A stretch of DNA of 35,797 nucleotides from Nostoc sp. CHAB 5836 (GCF_020829445.1 NZ_JAIVFV010000065.1:1-35797), one strand, 5' to 3'. Shown: positions 1-6,827, counted from the first letter of the stretch. Notes: a model not told the origin generated them from the sequence alone. Numbers and translations: made by a program.

Positions 1-161
1 TCAAAGCATTTAAGGGACGCTCATCTTATATGTTGCGTAAAGAGTTTCCACAATTATTGAAATTGCCTAGCCTATGGACTAATAGCTATTTTTACTCTAC
101 TGCTGGGCAGGTTTCAGCAGACGTAATTAAAAGGTATATTGAAGATCCTCATCACGGATAA
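1..161 (+). CDS. tnpA: IS200/IS605 TnpA transposase, C-terminal part (runs off the left edge)
   Basis: The frame is open from the window edge to a TAA at 159-161 and gives about 52 residues. They match the end of Y1 (HUH) single-strand transposases of the IS200/IS605 family: KAFKGRSS, then a basic stretch, then LPSLWTNSYFYSTAG and a helix ending VIKRYIEDPHHG. The K-FKG-SS and LW---Y---T-G patterns are family hallmarks. The HUH motif and probably the catalytic Tyr lie outside the window, so completeness cannot be judged. Palindromes that could be the element end or a terminator follow directly. Confidence 0.85.
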   Translation, partial: KAFKGRSSYMLRKEFPQLLKLPSLWTNSYFYSTAGQVSADVIKRYIEDPHHG

Positions 162-167
162 TATTCA

Positions 168-228
168 CGGCGAATTAATTCGCCGTTGGCACTTCCTCCA
201 CTGCCTTAAGTTAAGTGGCTTCCGTGCC
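168..228. repeat. Palindrome and two-tier hairpin after tnpA
   Basis: Seven bases after the tnpA stop is a perfect 18-base palindrome, CGGCGAATTAATTCGCCG (168-185). A second structure follows, with outer arms GGCAC (188-192)/GTGCC (224-228) and inner arms CCACT (198-202)/AGTGG (214-218). IS200/IS605 ends are recognised by TnpA as subterminal hairpins, so this may be the end of the element. It could also act as a terminator. Confidence 0.5.
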
Positions 229-305
229 GTTCGGCGAGTTTCTTGTGAGAACCGGAGGTGTTCTGCGGTGGCTGATCTCAATCGTTAGCTGACTTAGGTT
301 ATCTG

Positions 306-491
306 TTGAGGTATGACCGGAAAGTTTCTGTGAGAAGCGATCGCCTAATTTGCTATACATCTGAAAAGCACATACCACTTATAACCAGCATAATCACTTA
401 CCAATATTGGCAGAATCAGGATGGTCTAACGGCATTTCAAGAGCGTGTTCGGATTGCGCTCAACTTGCCACCAAGAAGCGATAATGGATAA
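306..491 (+). CDS. Small hypothetical protein (uncertain)
   Basis: A 61-residue frame starts at TTG and ends 32 bases before the broken antitoxin-like gene. It contains a HIP1 octamer (337-344). The C-terminal half (QDGLTAFQERVRIALNLP) reads like an amphipathic protein helix rather than random sequence. I do not recognise the family. The TTG start and lack of a strong ribosome site make the 5' end doubtful; it could be the surviving tail of a longer gene. Confidence 0.3.
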   Translation: MRYDRKVSVRSDRLICYTSEKHIPLITSIITYQYWQNQDGLTAFQERVRIALNLPPRSDNG

Positions 492-523
492 GATGCTATT
501 TACGTTTTAAGAGTGTGGTAGCC

Positions 524-780
524 ATGACTGAGTTACTTGAGCGTGCGACGCCGAATAGCCCGTCGTAGACATCGCCCAACTGAAAACTCTCCCTGTTGCT
601 GAACAGGATGCGATCGCCACTCGTCTTCTTGCCAAGATGGAGGATGAGCGGACATGGAAGGCTCAGTTTGAATCTACAACAGATGCTCAGTGGGATAGTC
701 TAGCTGATATGGTACGGCAGGAAATTGCTGCTGCCGACATCACTCCTCTAGCTGAGGACGCAAAGGACACAAAGGAATAA
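524..780 (+). pseudogene. Antitoxin-like small protein gene broken by a 23-bp insertion
   Basis: ATG at 524 reads MTELLERA and then hits a TAG within a foreign stretch. Removing 548-570 (23 bp) joins codon GCG (545-547) to ATC (571-573) in frame. The result is a 78-residue protein: MTELLERAIAQLKTLPVAEQ, then a helical region and an acidic C-terminus ending AKDTKE. Small proteins starting MTELLERAI-KL-TLP are common in cyanobacteria and resemble antitoxins of type II toxin pairs (family resemblance from memory). The removed segment interrupts what would be a HIP1 site (GCG|ATCGCC). No toxin follows directly; the next gene is hicB. Confidence 0.7.
548..570. mobile_element. 23-bp insertion in a HIP1 site
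   Basis: The 23 bases can be excised exactly to restore the reading frame. The arms CGACG (546-550) and CGTCG (561-565) can form a short hairpin that overlaps the left border. The size resembles the small dispersed repeats (about 20-30 nt) described in Nostoc genomes, but I cannot assign it to a named class. Confidence 0.5.
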
Positions 781-811
781 GGTTTTAGAGAGTTAGTGCG
801 TAAGTCCTAAG

Positions 812-826
812 AATGTTAGGACGTTA
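812..826 (+). repeat. 15-bp direct repeat, left of hicBA
   Basis: AATGTTAGGACGTTA occurs here, 5' of hicB, and again identically at 1355-1369 after hicA. Just upstream, 797-809 (TGCGTAAGTCCTA) matches one terminal repeat of the family seen complete at 19497, 28577 and 30628. Confidence 0.6.
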
Positions 827-885
827 GTGCTTGGTCAGGGTAGCAATAAAAACAGTTATACACATTTTGTATTATCCAGTAGAAT

Positions 886-1092
886 ATGAGACAGGTAATC
901 GTGTACCGAGATGAAGATGGCTGCTGGGTTGTAGAGTGCCCAAGCCTAAAAGGTTGTCTTAGCCAGGGTAAGACTAAAGAAGAAGCCCTTTCTAATATCA
1001 AAGAGGCAATCTCAGGTTACATTGCCGCGTTAGAGGAGGATGGCTTGCCTGTTCCAGAAGATAACTTTGAAACGTTTCTGGTATTCGTGTGA
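886..1092 (+). CDS. hicB: HicB-type antitoxin
   Basis: A 68-residue protein with the HicB partial RNase-H fold: MRQVIVYRDEDGCWVVECPS, then LKGCLSQGKTKEEALSNIKEAI and a C-terminal stretch ending PVPED. The pattern V--CP-L-GC-S-G-T-EEA--NI-EAI is diagnostic. HicB proteins neutralise HicA, and some have an added DNA-binding domain; this one is the short form without an obvious HTH. Its TGA overlaps the GTG start of hicA by four bases (GTGA), so the two are co-translated. Antitoxin-first order is common in cyanobacterial hicBA pairs. Confidence 0.9.
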   Translation: MRQVIVYRDEDGCWVVECPSLKGCLSQGKTKEEALSNIKEAISGYIAALEEDGLPVPEDNFETFLVFV

Positions 1093-1310
1093 GCAAATTA
1101 CCGAGCATTTCTGGAAGAGATTGCGCCAAAGCTTTGGAAAACGTCGGTTTCTACGAAAAGCGTAGGGAAAGTAGCCATGTTATTCTACGACGAGATGAAC
1201 CGTTTGCTCAAGTTGTTGTCCCAGATCATCAGGAATTAGCCAAGGGTACTTTGCGGGCAATAATTCGGGATGCTGATTTAAGTGTAGAGGAATTTATTGC
1301 ATTGCTATAG
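1089..1310 (+). CDS. hicA: HicA-type mRNA interferase toxin
   Basis: A 73-residue dsRBD-like protein that starts at GTG inside the end of hicB. HicA toxins are ribosome-independent RNases that cut mRNA. SGRDCAKALENVGFYEKRR is the N-terminal helix. The catalytic His is in SSHVILRR. The C-terminal VVVPDHQELAKGTLRAIIRD is the conserved 'P-H-EL--GTLR-I' segment. All key parts are present and there is no frame damage, so the pair looks functional. It sits between identical 15-bp direct repeats. Confidence 0.9.
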   Translation: MSKLPSISGRDCAKALENVGFYEKRRESSHVILRRDEPFAQVVVPDHQELAKGTLRAIIRDADLSVEEFIALL

Positions 1311-1354
1311 GGCTGGACTGAGTGAAGCGATCGCATTAAAGATCTGCGAGATAA

Positions 1355-1369
1355 AATGTTAGGACGTTA
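1355..1369 (+). repeat. 15-bp direct repeat, right of hicBA
   Basis: Identical to 812-826. It overlaps the region just upstream of the next gene's start. Confidence 0.6.
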
Positions 1370-1380
1370 ACGTGAATCTT

Positions 1381-1959
1381 ATGCCTACCAATATTCGCCT
1401 AATTAGTGTTAAAGAATATCACCAAATGGCGGAAACGGGAATTTTTCATCCTGAAGAACGCTTAGAATTAATCGCGGGACAAATCATCAAAATGTCAGCA
1501 AAAGGTACTGCTCACGAATCGGCAATTACCCGCACAGAAAGGTTATTACGTCAACGTTTGGGTGACAAAGTTTTGTTAAGAATCCAGTCACCAGTGCAAG
1601 TTGATGATTATTCGGAACCAGAACCAGATATTTCAGTGGCGAAGCTGAATCCATTAGATTATGAGGATCACCATCCCAATGCTTCTGAAGTGTTTTTACT
1701 GATTGAAATAGCTGATTCCAGTCTTAAATATGATCGAGAAGTAAAAGCGAACGCTTATGCTAAATCAGGCATTATTGAGTACTGGATTTTAGATGTCAAT
1801 GGACGCAAGTTGTATATGTATCGTCTCCCCAGTCCAGACGGATATCAGAGTGAGAGCATACTTGCAGAAAATGTGACAATTTCCCCTTTAGCCTTCCCGG
1901 ATTGTGCGATCGCTATTCGGGAGTTAAGTAGGTCGGCGCAATTAAAGCTAACTGGCTAA
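1381..1959 (+). CDS. Uma2 family (DUF820) endonuclease-like protein, tail supplied by a MITE
   Basis: Uma2 proteins have a restriction-endonuclease-like (PD-(D/E)XK) fold, are present in many copies in cyanobacteria, and mostly have no proven role. Seen here: ISVKEYHQMAETGIFHPEER near the N-terminus, the acidic motif EPEPDISVAK, then FLLIEIADSSLKYDREVKA and GIIEYWILDV, the usual core order. ATG at 1381 is preferred because it begins MPTNIRLISV; GTG at 1372 is in frame. The last 11 codons (LSRSAQLKLTG and stop) come from the terminal repeat of a MITE that starts at 1925, so the native C-terminus has been replaced. Confidence 0.85.
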   Translation: MPTNIRLISVKEYHQMAETGIFHPEERLELIAGQIIKMSAKGTAHESAITRTERLLRQRLGDKVLLRIQSPVQVDDYSEPEPDISVAKLNPLDYEDHHPNASEVFLLIEIADSSLKYDREVKANAYAKSGIIEYWILDVNGRKLYMYRLPSPDGYQSESILAENVTISPLAFPDCAIAIRELSRSAQLKLTG

Positions 1960-2079
1960 GGCTGTCATTTGTCACTTGTACTGAGCGAAGTCGAAGTATT
2001 TGTCCTTCGTCATTCACAAGGGTTTTAAGCCTATTTACGTTTCGTAACATATTTAGGTTTTTTCGCGCCAACTTACTTA
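1925..2079 (+). mobile_element. Heptamer-cored MITE, copy A (155 bp)
   Basis: Ends are TAAGTAGGTCGGCGC and, inverted, TAAGTAAGTTGGCGC. Inside are GCTAACTGGCTAAGGCTGTCA-type sequence, a short TTTGTC/CTTCGTC array and the conserved TTTACGTTTCGTAACAT block. It overlaps the end of the Uma2 gene on the left and abuts a PIN-domain remnant on the right. Confidence 0.8.
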
Positions 2080-2098
2080 TTGCGAAAAGTCTAGGAGG

Positions 2099-2215
2099 CG
2101 ATATGGTGATCCATTTGACCGGATGCTGATTGGACAGGCTATCAATCACTCCTTAATTATTATTAGCAGGGATAAAAAATTCGATGCTTATTCTGTTCAG
2201 AGAATGTGGGAATAG
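2099..2215 (+). pseudogene. PIN-domain (VapC-like) toxin, C-terminal remnant
   Basis: The frame ending at TAG 2213-2215 reads YGDPFDRMLIGQAINHSLII, then ISRDKKFDAYSVQRMWE. This is the C-terminal third of PIN-domain toxins (H-DPFDR-LIAQA ... T-D--F--Y-V). The catalytic Asp of DPFDR and of RDKKF are present, but the N-terminal two thirds and any start codon are missing. The homology begins within about 20 bp of the right end of MITE copy A. The insertion or a linked deletion probably removed the rest and its antitoxin. Confidence 0.7.
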
Positions 2216-2281
2216 TCATACCAAAAGAAAGCACCCTTTTTTCGCTATCCTAGAAAAGTAAATCATTCCCCGATCACACCG

Positions 2282-2863
2282 ATGGTTGCTTTACCCGATC
2301 GCATTTTGATGAGTGCAGAAGAATATCTAGTTTGGGAACCCACCCAAGAGGAACGTTACGAGTATTGGGATGGCGAAGTTGTGATGATGAGTGGTGCTAC
2401 ACGCAACCATAATCGGGTTTCTCTGAATTTCTCGAAGCTCTTAGATGATGCCCTAGCCGAGCGCTCCTGTGAAGTATACATTGTAGATGTGAAGGTGCAG
2501 GTAGAACCGGGGCGAAAGTATTTTTATCCAGATGTGGTGGTAACTTGCGATGAACGCGATATCGATCCACAATTGGTACAATTTCCTTGCTTAATTATCG
2601 AAGTACTATCACCTTCAACAGAAGCAGCTGATCGGGGGAAAAAGTTTGCCAAATATCGCCAATTTCTAACCTTGCAAGAATATGTATTAGTACAAGTAAC
2701 TCAACCGAGTGTGGAAGTATTTCGGCGCAAGGATCAGGGAAAATGGGTGCTATCAGAGTATAGTTTGGGCGATATATTGCGGCTGGAATCGGTGGATGTG
2801 GAAATAGCGATCGCCCATTTGTACCGCCAAGTGCAATTTGAAAGCGAAACAACAGAAAATTGA
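2282..2863 (+). CDS. Uma2 family (DUF820) endonuclease-like protein
   Basis: A 193-residue Uma2 protein, intact. MSAEEYLVWEPTQEERYEYW, then GEVVMMSGATRNHN form the N-terminal part; YPDVVVTCDE carries the conserved Asp; CLIIEVLSPSTEAADRGKK gives the E-x-K-like part of the nuclease motif; YVLVQVTQPSVEVFRR follows. It is a different subtype from the neighbour at 1381 (MSG-T--HN form). ATG at 2282 follows a 66-bp spacer after the PIN remnant. No obvious partner gene; function unproven. Confidence 0.88.
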   Translation: MVALPDRILMSAEEYLVWEPTQEERYEYWDGEVVMMSGATRNHNRVSLNFSKLLDDALAERSCEVYIVDVKVQVEPGRKYFYPDVVVTCDERDIDPQLVQFPCLIIEVLSPSTEAADRGKKFAKYRQFLTLQEYVLVQVTQPSVEVFRRKDQGKWVLSEYSLGDILRLESVDVEIAIAHLYRQVQFESETTEN

Positions 2864-2931
2864 ATAGATTATCCGTGAGGATGGGTAGACGTTTGTCGTT
2901 AGATATCGCTCACTCATCATGGTTAAAAACC

Positions 2932-2973
2932 CTTGATTTTATATTAGTCCACGGAGGTGGACGAGAGTTTGTG
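2932..2973 (+). repeat. Fragment of a dispersed repeat
   Basis: AACCCTTGATTTTATATTAG, then a stretch ending in ACGAGAGTTTGTGTA. Related sequence (AAAACCTTGATTTGACG and GTTTGCGCAGGCGGACG) recurs inside the repeat block at 24887-24925. The rest of 2864-2973 shows nothing else recognisable. Confidence 0.4.
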
Positions 2974-3009
2974 TAAGTAGAGCGACGCAAATAAAGCTAA
3001 CTGGCTAAG
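2974..3009 (+). mobile_element. Heptamer-cored MITE, copy I, split by another element
   Basis: TAAGTAGAGCGACGCAAATA through GCTAACTGGCTAAG is the left end of the second subtype of this family. The sequence that should follow (GCTGTcACTTGTACTG) resumes at 3200, after the nested element at 3010-3194. Confidence 0.75.
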
Positions 3010-3194
3010 TACAGCTTTGCATAAGTTCGTAGCGAATTCTCTGCGAACCTACCCTACGGGAAGGCGAAGCGCCTATGCGCTTCCCTTTGCGCCCCTACCC
3101 TGCGGTTCGGCGAACGCGAGTGCGTCTCCAAGAGTTGCGCCTATGCGTTTAAATTTCAACCCTCAATTCGCCACGATTTTATGCTGCATCTGTA
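3010..3194 (+). mobile_element. CTWAG-target MITE, copy 1 (185 bp), nested in copy I
   Basis: Terminal repeats TACAGCTTTGCATAA and, inverted, TACAGATGCAGCATAA. The direct repeat CTAAG flanks it (3005-3009 and 3195-3199). Removing it restores GGCTAAGGCTGT, the uninterrupted sequence of the heptamer-cored family. A second copy in inverse orientation is at 9298-9436. Confidence 0.8.
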
Positions 3195-3257
3195 CTAAGG
3201 CTGTAACTTGTACTGCCCTTAAGATTGTGATCCAGAGTTGATATTAGTGACATACTC

Positions 3258-3302
3258 CACACACTCCTATCGACGGTGAGTGTGGGCTTCTCAACGACTC
3301 CT
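3258..3302 (-). repeat. IS605-type right-end hairpin downstream of the tnpB remnant
   Basis: Read on the minus strand, directly after the tnpB stop, the sequence is AGAAGCCCACACTC, a loop, then GAGTGTG (arms 3260-3266 and 3278-3284). This AGAAGCCC-hairpin layout is typical of IS605/IS1341 right ends, which are also the 3' part of the omega RNA guide in intact TnpB elements. Confidence 0.65.
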
Positions 3303-3848
3303 CTATAAGGACATTAATTGAGCTTTGAGGGCGTGTGTCCCACGCGCCTTTATGTTAAGAGATGCGTTCAAATCACGGCACAAACTTGTAGAACATACAG
3401 GGCAATTGTGCATTCTTTGAGATAGCAGCTTTTTAACTTTGTACCCGCAATTAGAACATTCTTGGCTTGTACCGTTCGGATTTACAGCTATTACTTTTAA
3501 ACCAGCGTTTTCGGCTTTGTTTGAAAGTATGGTTATAAACTGTCCCCATCCAGCAGACGCTCGAAGACTCGCTAACGCTGCGCTATCATTTACACTTTTA
3601 GCCAATCTTGTTTTAACCAGTCCTTTGATATTCAATTTTTCTACAGCTATGACATCATACTTATCAAGTAGTAATTTAGCTGTTTGGAAGTGAAAATCTT
3701 TTCTAGTATCAGCAACTTTTTTGTGTTGCTTACCCAATTTTTGAATAGCTTTTTTGCGCCGATTAGAACCTTTTTTACGCCTTGATACCCTTCGCTGTGC
3801 TGACTTGAGTTTGCGTTCCGCCAGGTGATTGATGAACTTATTGACTCG
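3303..3848 (-). pseudogene. tnpB: TnpB (RNA-guided nuclease, IS605/IS1341 type), 5'-truncated
   Basis: The minus-strand frame is open from a stop at 3849-3851 down to TAG at 3303-3305. It reads [31 protein letters not shown], shown here in part only ([18 protein letters not shown]), then [13 protein letters not shown] (RuvC-II Glu), [10 protein letters not shown] and [18 protein letters not shown] (zinc finger and RuvC-III Asp). The N-terminal half, including the WED/RuvC-I Asp region, is absent and there is no start. TnpB cuts DNA guided by RNA from the element end; this copy cannot be active. No tnpA lies beside it. Confidence 0.85.
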
Positions 3849-3948
3849 TTACCAAACACAGAAAATGGCGACTCCTCATCGACCCCTCGCCCTGTCAAAC
3901 CTGCGGTTTGAATTAGTTAGGGGTTAATTCGTCGTCGCCCAAAAATTC

Positions 3949-3985
3949 ATCCCACACTCCTAAGAGTGAGTGTGGGGCTTCTTTT
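3949..3985 (-). repeat. Second IS605-type end hairpin
   Basis: CCCACACTC (3951-3959) and GAGTGTGGG (3968-3976) form a 9-bp stem. On the minus strand it is preceded by AGAAGCCC, as at 3258-3302. It lies upstream of the tnpB remnant, where a right end does not belong, so it is probably the solo end of another copy. Confidence 0.6.
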
Positions 3986-4001
3986 CGTTTAAGCTAAATT
4001 T

Positions 4002-4649
4002 CTAGTCAGTGCTTCTTACTCTTTCAAACAAAGCTCGATAAACAGGTTCACCCTTTTTTTGCGTACCTATTTCTCGTTCTGTGGGGACTGGTAACGGGTT
4101 TTTCGCTAACCATTCTCCTGCACCAATTTTATCAAAAGCTGGATGAGCGGCAAAGCGATCGCGCATTTCCACAGCGACAAATTCCATATCTGATTGCAGA
4201 AATACAACGGAACCAACCGCCAGATAATTAGCTAAGTCTGCTACTAGTTCTGGTTGGACTACACGACGTTTAGCATGGCGGGTTTTAAACCAAGGATCGG
4301 GGAATTGAATTGTAACGCGTTGTAAACTTCCTGGAAGCAGGGAAGATAAAAGTGAGTGCAGTGAGTTATTCACATTGCAAAATAAGTAGTGTAGATTTGT
4401 TAAACCTAACTCAGAACGTAACTTATTCGCCTCTACCACCAACGGTTCTCGAATTTCTAAGCCCAGAAAATTCCAGTTGGGTTCTATCTTGGCTATATTC
4501 AACAGAAACAGTCCTTTAGCGCAGCCAATATCTAAATGTAGTGGTTGATTTGGCTTTGCATAAATTTTTTCCCAGTCAACGGGACTTGCTGGCGTTTGAT
4601 ACTTTTTACCAAGTGGATTAACGTGCTGGCGGACTCGGACTGCTGCCAA
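4002..4649 (-). CDS. trmB: tRNA (guanine-N7-)-methyltransferase
   Basis: Transfers methyl from S-adenosylmethionine to N7 of G46 in the tRNA variable loop. The 215-residue protein shows the SAM-binding LDIGCAKG (39-46), GLEIRE (63-68), the TrmB signature FPDPWFKTRHAKRR (116-129) and PTERE near the C-terminus. The length is normal. The start is TTG at 4649, chosen because GGAG lies at the right distance upstream (minus strand) and the sequence upstream does not fit the family. It is transcribed alone and divergently from exbB. Confidence 0.95.
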   Translation of the reverse strand: MAAVRVRQHVNPLGKKYQTPASPVDWEKIYAKPNQPLHLDIGCAKGLFLLNIAKIEPNWNFLGLEIREPLVVEANKLRSELGLTNLHYLFCNVNNSLHSLLSSLLPGSLQRVTIQFPDPWFKTRHAKRRVVQPELVADLANYLAVGSVVFLQSDMEFVAVEMRDRFAAHPAFDKIGAGEWLAKNPLPVPTEREIGTQKKGEPVYRALFERVRSTD

Positions 4650-4824
4650 AATTTGCTCTCCTTTACGTGAAAATATCCTCTGGTGAAAGTCCAGCTTACA
4701 AGGAAGTCTAGCAAAAGTATGCTAAAAATTATCCATCTATCATTCAATTGCCTACCCAGCAGCAAGTTTGTACAGCAGTCTCAGTCAAATATGCCATGCT
4801 TGCAGTGTTTTTTTAGGTTTTCGA

Positions 4825-4848
4825 GAAATTTATTTTTTGGAAGTCCCT
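4825..4848 (-). repeat. Solo end of the AGGGACTTCC element
   Basis: On the minus strand this reads AGGGACTTCCAAAAAATAAA, matching the left end of the element at 26221-26317. It lies 75 bp upstream of exbB. The rest of the trmB-exbB spacer shows nothing recognisable. Confidence 0.4.
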
Positions 4849-4922
4849 CATTTTGCATTAATCTCTAGAATTAAAATGCCCTAAGACATTTACTCTAGTC
4901 ATGGAGGGAGGAAAATTAAACA

Positions 4923-5651
4923 GTGGATATTTTAGATTTATTTGATAAAGGCGGGCCAGCGATGTGGCCTCTGCTAGTTCTCTCAATTCTGTCTTTAAGT
5001 GTGATTTTCGAGCGTTTGTGGTTCTGGTTGCGAATGTTGACTCAGGAAAAGCAAATAGTCGATCGCATCCTCAATGCTGCCCAGGATAATTGGGAAGTAG
5101 CTGCGGACATGGCCAAACAAGCAAGCAATCAGCCTATCGGGCGTTTTCTCTACGCCCCTCTACGTTTAGCGAAAAGTGATGCGGAAACCTTTCGGCTAGC
5201 ACTAGAGGCTACAGCAGAAGATGAATTAGCTGGGATGCGCCGAGGCGAAAAACTTTTAGAAGCCGTAATTGCCCTAGCGCCACTGCTGGGATTATTAGGC
5301 ACAGTTTTAGGTCTAATCCAGTCTCTGCGCTCAATTCGGATTGGCGATTTGGGAACTGAATCTACGGCTGGGGTCACAACTGGTATTGGTGAGTCCTTAA
5401 TTAGTACGGCGGCGGGGCTAATAGTTGCCATCATTAGTTTGGTATTTTACCGCCTATTTCAAAGTTTTGTAGTCAACCAAGTGAAAGTTTTTCAAAAAGC
5501 AGGGAATGAGATGGAATTACTCTACCGCCAGTCCCCGCATGATTTTAGTAATAGTACATCAGCAATTGTGCGGGAAAATTTCACTCCACCCCGCAAGCCA
5601 GGAAAGACTAGGTTTTCTGAACCTCCTGAACCCCCCAATACACCTAATTAA
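4923..5651 (+). CDS. exbB: MotA/TolQ/ExbB proton channel family protein
   Basis: Inner-membrane proton channel subunit that, with ExbD, uses the proton gradient to drive TonB-type transport or an equivalent envelope process. Three membrane segments are visible, at about 13-36, 113-137 and 157-180. The diagnostic helices are [15 protein letters not shown] and [17 protein letters not shown]. The C-terminal tail is polar and Pro-rich ([13 protein letters not shown]). The GTG start at 4923 is supported by GGAGGGAGG just upstream. exbD follows 45 bp later, so they form an operon. No tonB gene is in the window. Confidence 0.9.
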   Translation: MDILDLFDKGGPAMWPLLVLSILSLSVIFERLWFWLRMLTQEKQIVDRILNAAQDNWEVAADMAKQASNQPIGRFLYAPLRLAKSDAETFRLALEATAEDELAGMRRGEKLLEAVIALAPLLGLLGTVLGLIQSLRSIRIGDLGTESTAGVTTGIGESLISTAAGLIVAIISLVFYRLFQSFVVNQVKVFQKAGNEMELLYRQSPHDFSNSTSAIVRENFTPPRKPGKTRFSEPPEPPNTPN

Positions 5652-5696
5652 TAGTCAATAATTCAACCCCCGAACTAGGCTTTAGAGAGTAAGACG

Positions 5697-6380
5697 ATGA
5701 AAGTTAATCTACATACTCCAATTGAAGAAGTCCAAATTCAAATCATTCCTTTAATTGATGTTGTTTTTTGTATCCTGACGTTTTTTTTATTAGCGGCTTT
5801 ACAATTCACCCGACAACAGGCAATAAATGTTGATTTGCCCAAAGCCAGCCCCAGTACAGTATCTGGAATAACGTCACAGAGAGGAAGTCTGATTGTGACT
5901 ATCGATGCCGTTGGCAATACTTACATAGAAAAACAGCCTGTAAAACAACAGGATTTGGGACAGAGGTTAAAACAGTATCTCCAAGCCAACCCCAGTGCTG
6001 TTATTGTGCTGAATGCTTCGCGGACAGCAACTTACAATGATGTAATTGAGACATTAGATTTGCTACGGCAAGTAGGGGGCGATCGCGTTTCTTTAGGAAT
6101 TATTCCTGGCCCATCTCGACCACCCGCAAACTCACTTAACGAGCCGGCTGTCCCTTCTTTCCCAATCAATCCTGGTGAACCACCACTTCCAGGCATCAAT
6201 CCGGAAGGGAATCTTGCCCCTAAATTTCCCCTAGCGCCTAATTCTGCACCCTTGCCTACGGTAACTGGTCAACCTCCAACTAGCCAAGGCACCAGTCCTA
6301 TCAATCCTGGTATTGCCAATCCACCAGCATCCCAAGCGCCTCTTGCACCCAAACAAACCCAACCTCCTCTTAAAAGATAA
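5697..6380 (+). CDS. exbD: ExbD/TolR family protein with a long proline-rich tail
   Basis: Partner of ExbB. A short cytoplasmic start is followed by one membrane helix (about 16-37) with the essential Asp in IIPLIDVVF (Asp21). A periplasmic ExbD/TolR domain extends to about residue 136 and includes VIVLNASRTATYNDVIETLD. The last ~90 residues are about 30% Pro with repeats such as PINPG and APLAPK. Typical ExbD is about 140 residues, so the tail is extra. It recalls the periplasm-spanning part of TonB but has no TonB C-terminal domain. Confidence 0.9.
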   Translation: MKVNLHTPIEEVQIQIIPLIDVVFCILTFFLLAALQFTRQQAINVDLPKASPSTVSGITSQRGSLIVTIDAVGNTYIEKQPVKQQDLGQRLKQYLQANPSAVIVLNASRTATYNDVIETLDLLRQVGGDRVSLGIIPGPSRPPANSLNEPAVPSFPINPGEPPLPGINPEGNLAPKFPLAPNSAPLPTVTGQPPTSQGTSPINPGIANPPASQAPLAPKQTQPPLKR

Positions 6381-6383
6381 AAG

Positions 6384-6590
6384 ATGACATAGGGGCATGA
6401 GGCACTTGTACTGCCCTTAAGAGCGGGACACACTCGCGTTCGACTACGCAGTTCGACCGCGGTTCCATCTCTTCTTAGGCTACGCCAACGAGGGGAGTCG
6501 AGATGCTCACCGTCAACTCAGGAACCCCAAACGCGAGTGCGTCTGGTAGAGTTGCCGTTGGCGAAGCCTCTCCAAGAGTTGTATGAGGCA
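6384..6590. repeat. Composite of dispersed GC-rich repeats
   Basis: No gene. The block holds CACTTGTACTGCCCTTAAGA (also at about 3205-3230 after the split MITE), ACGCGAGTGCGTCT (6531-6544, recurring in four other elements) and GGCTACGCCAACGAGG-type sequence. It looks like nested debris of small elements downstream of exbD. Confidence 0.5.
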
Positions 6591-6598
6591 TGGATTAT

Positions 6599-6713
6599 TC
6601 TCCTTGTCCCCCTCATCTCCCTCATCTCCCTCATCTCCCTCATCTCCCTCATCTCCCTCATCTCCCTCATCTCCCCCATCTCCCTCATCTCCCCCATCTC
6701 CCTCATCTCCCCA
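6599..6713 (+). repeat. 9-mer tandem array (CTCATCTCC), about 12 units
   Basis: Near-perfect 9-base repeats. The same 9-mer on the other strand (GATGAGGGA) forms the array at 10465-10520. Open frames through it encode only Ser/Pro or Ile/Ser/Leu repeats and are not genes. Confidence 0.85.
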
Positions 6714-6827
6714 TTCTTTTTCAAGCCTTTTCCCAAACCTAAAGATATCTAGAATAAATCTCGTCTACAGAAAAAAAATCTGCTAATTTACAAATAATTG
6801 GTTGAGCTTTAAAGATTTTTCCACACA

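Noticed and set aside
3017-3241. Plus-strand frame of 74 codons after the second Uma2 gene
   Set aside because: It runs through the nested CTWAG-target element; composition reflects the repeat.
6518-6786. Open frames of Ile/Ser/Leu or Ser/Pro repeats on both strands
   Set aside because: They are read from the CTCATCTCC 9-mer array; all frames of such an array stay open and the products have no protein-like composition.
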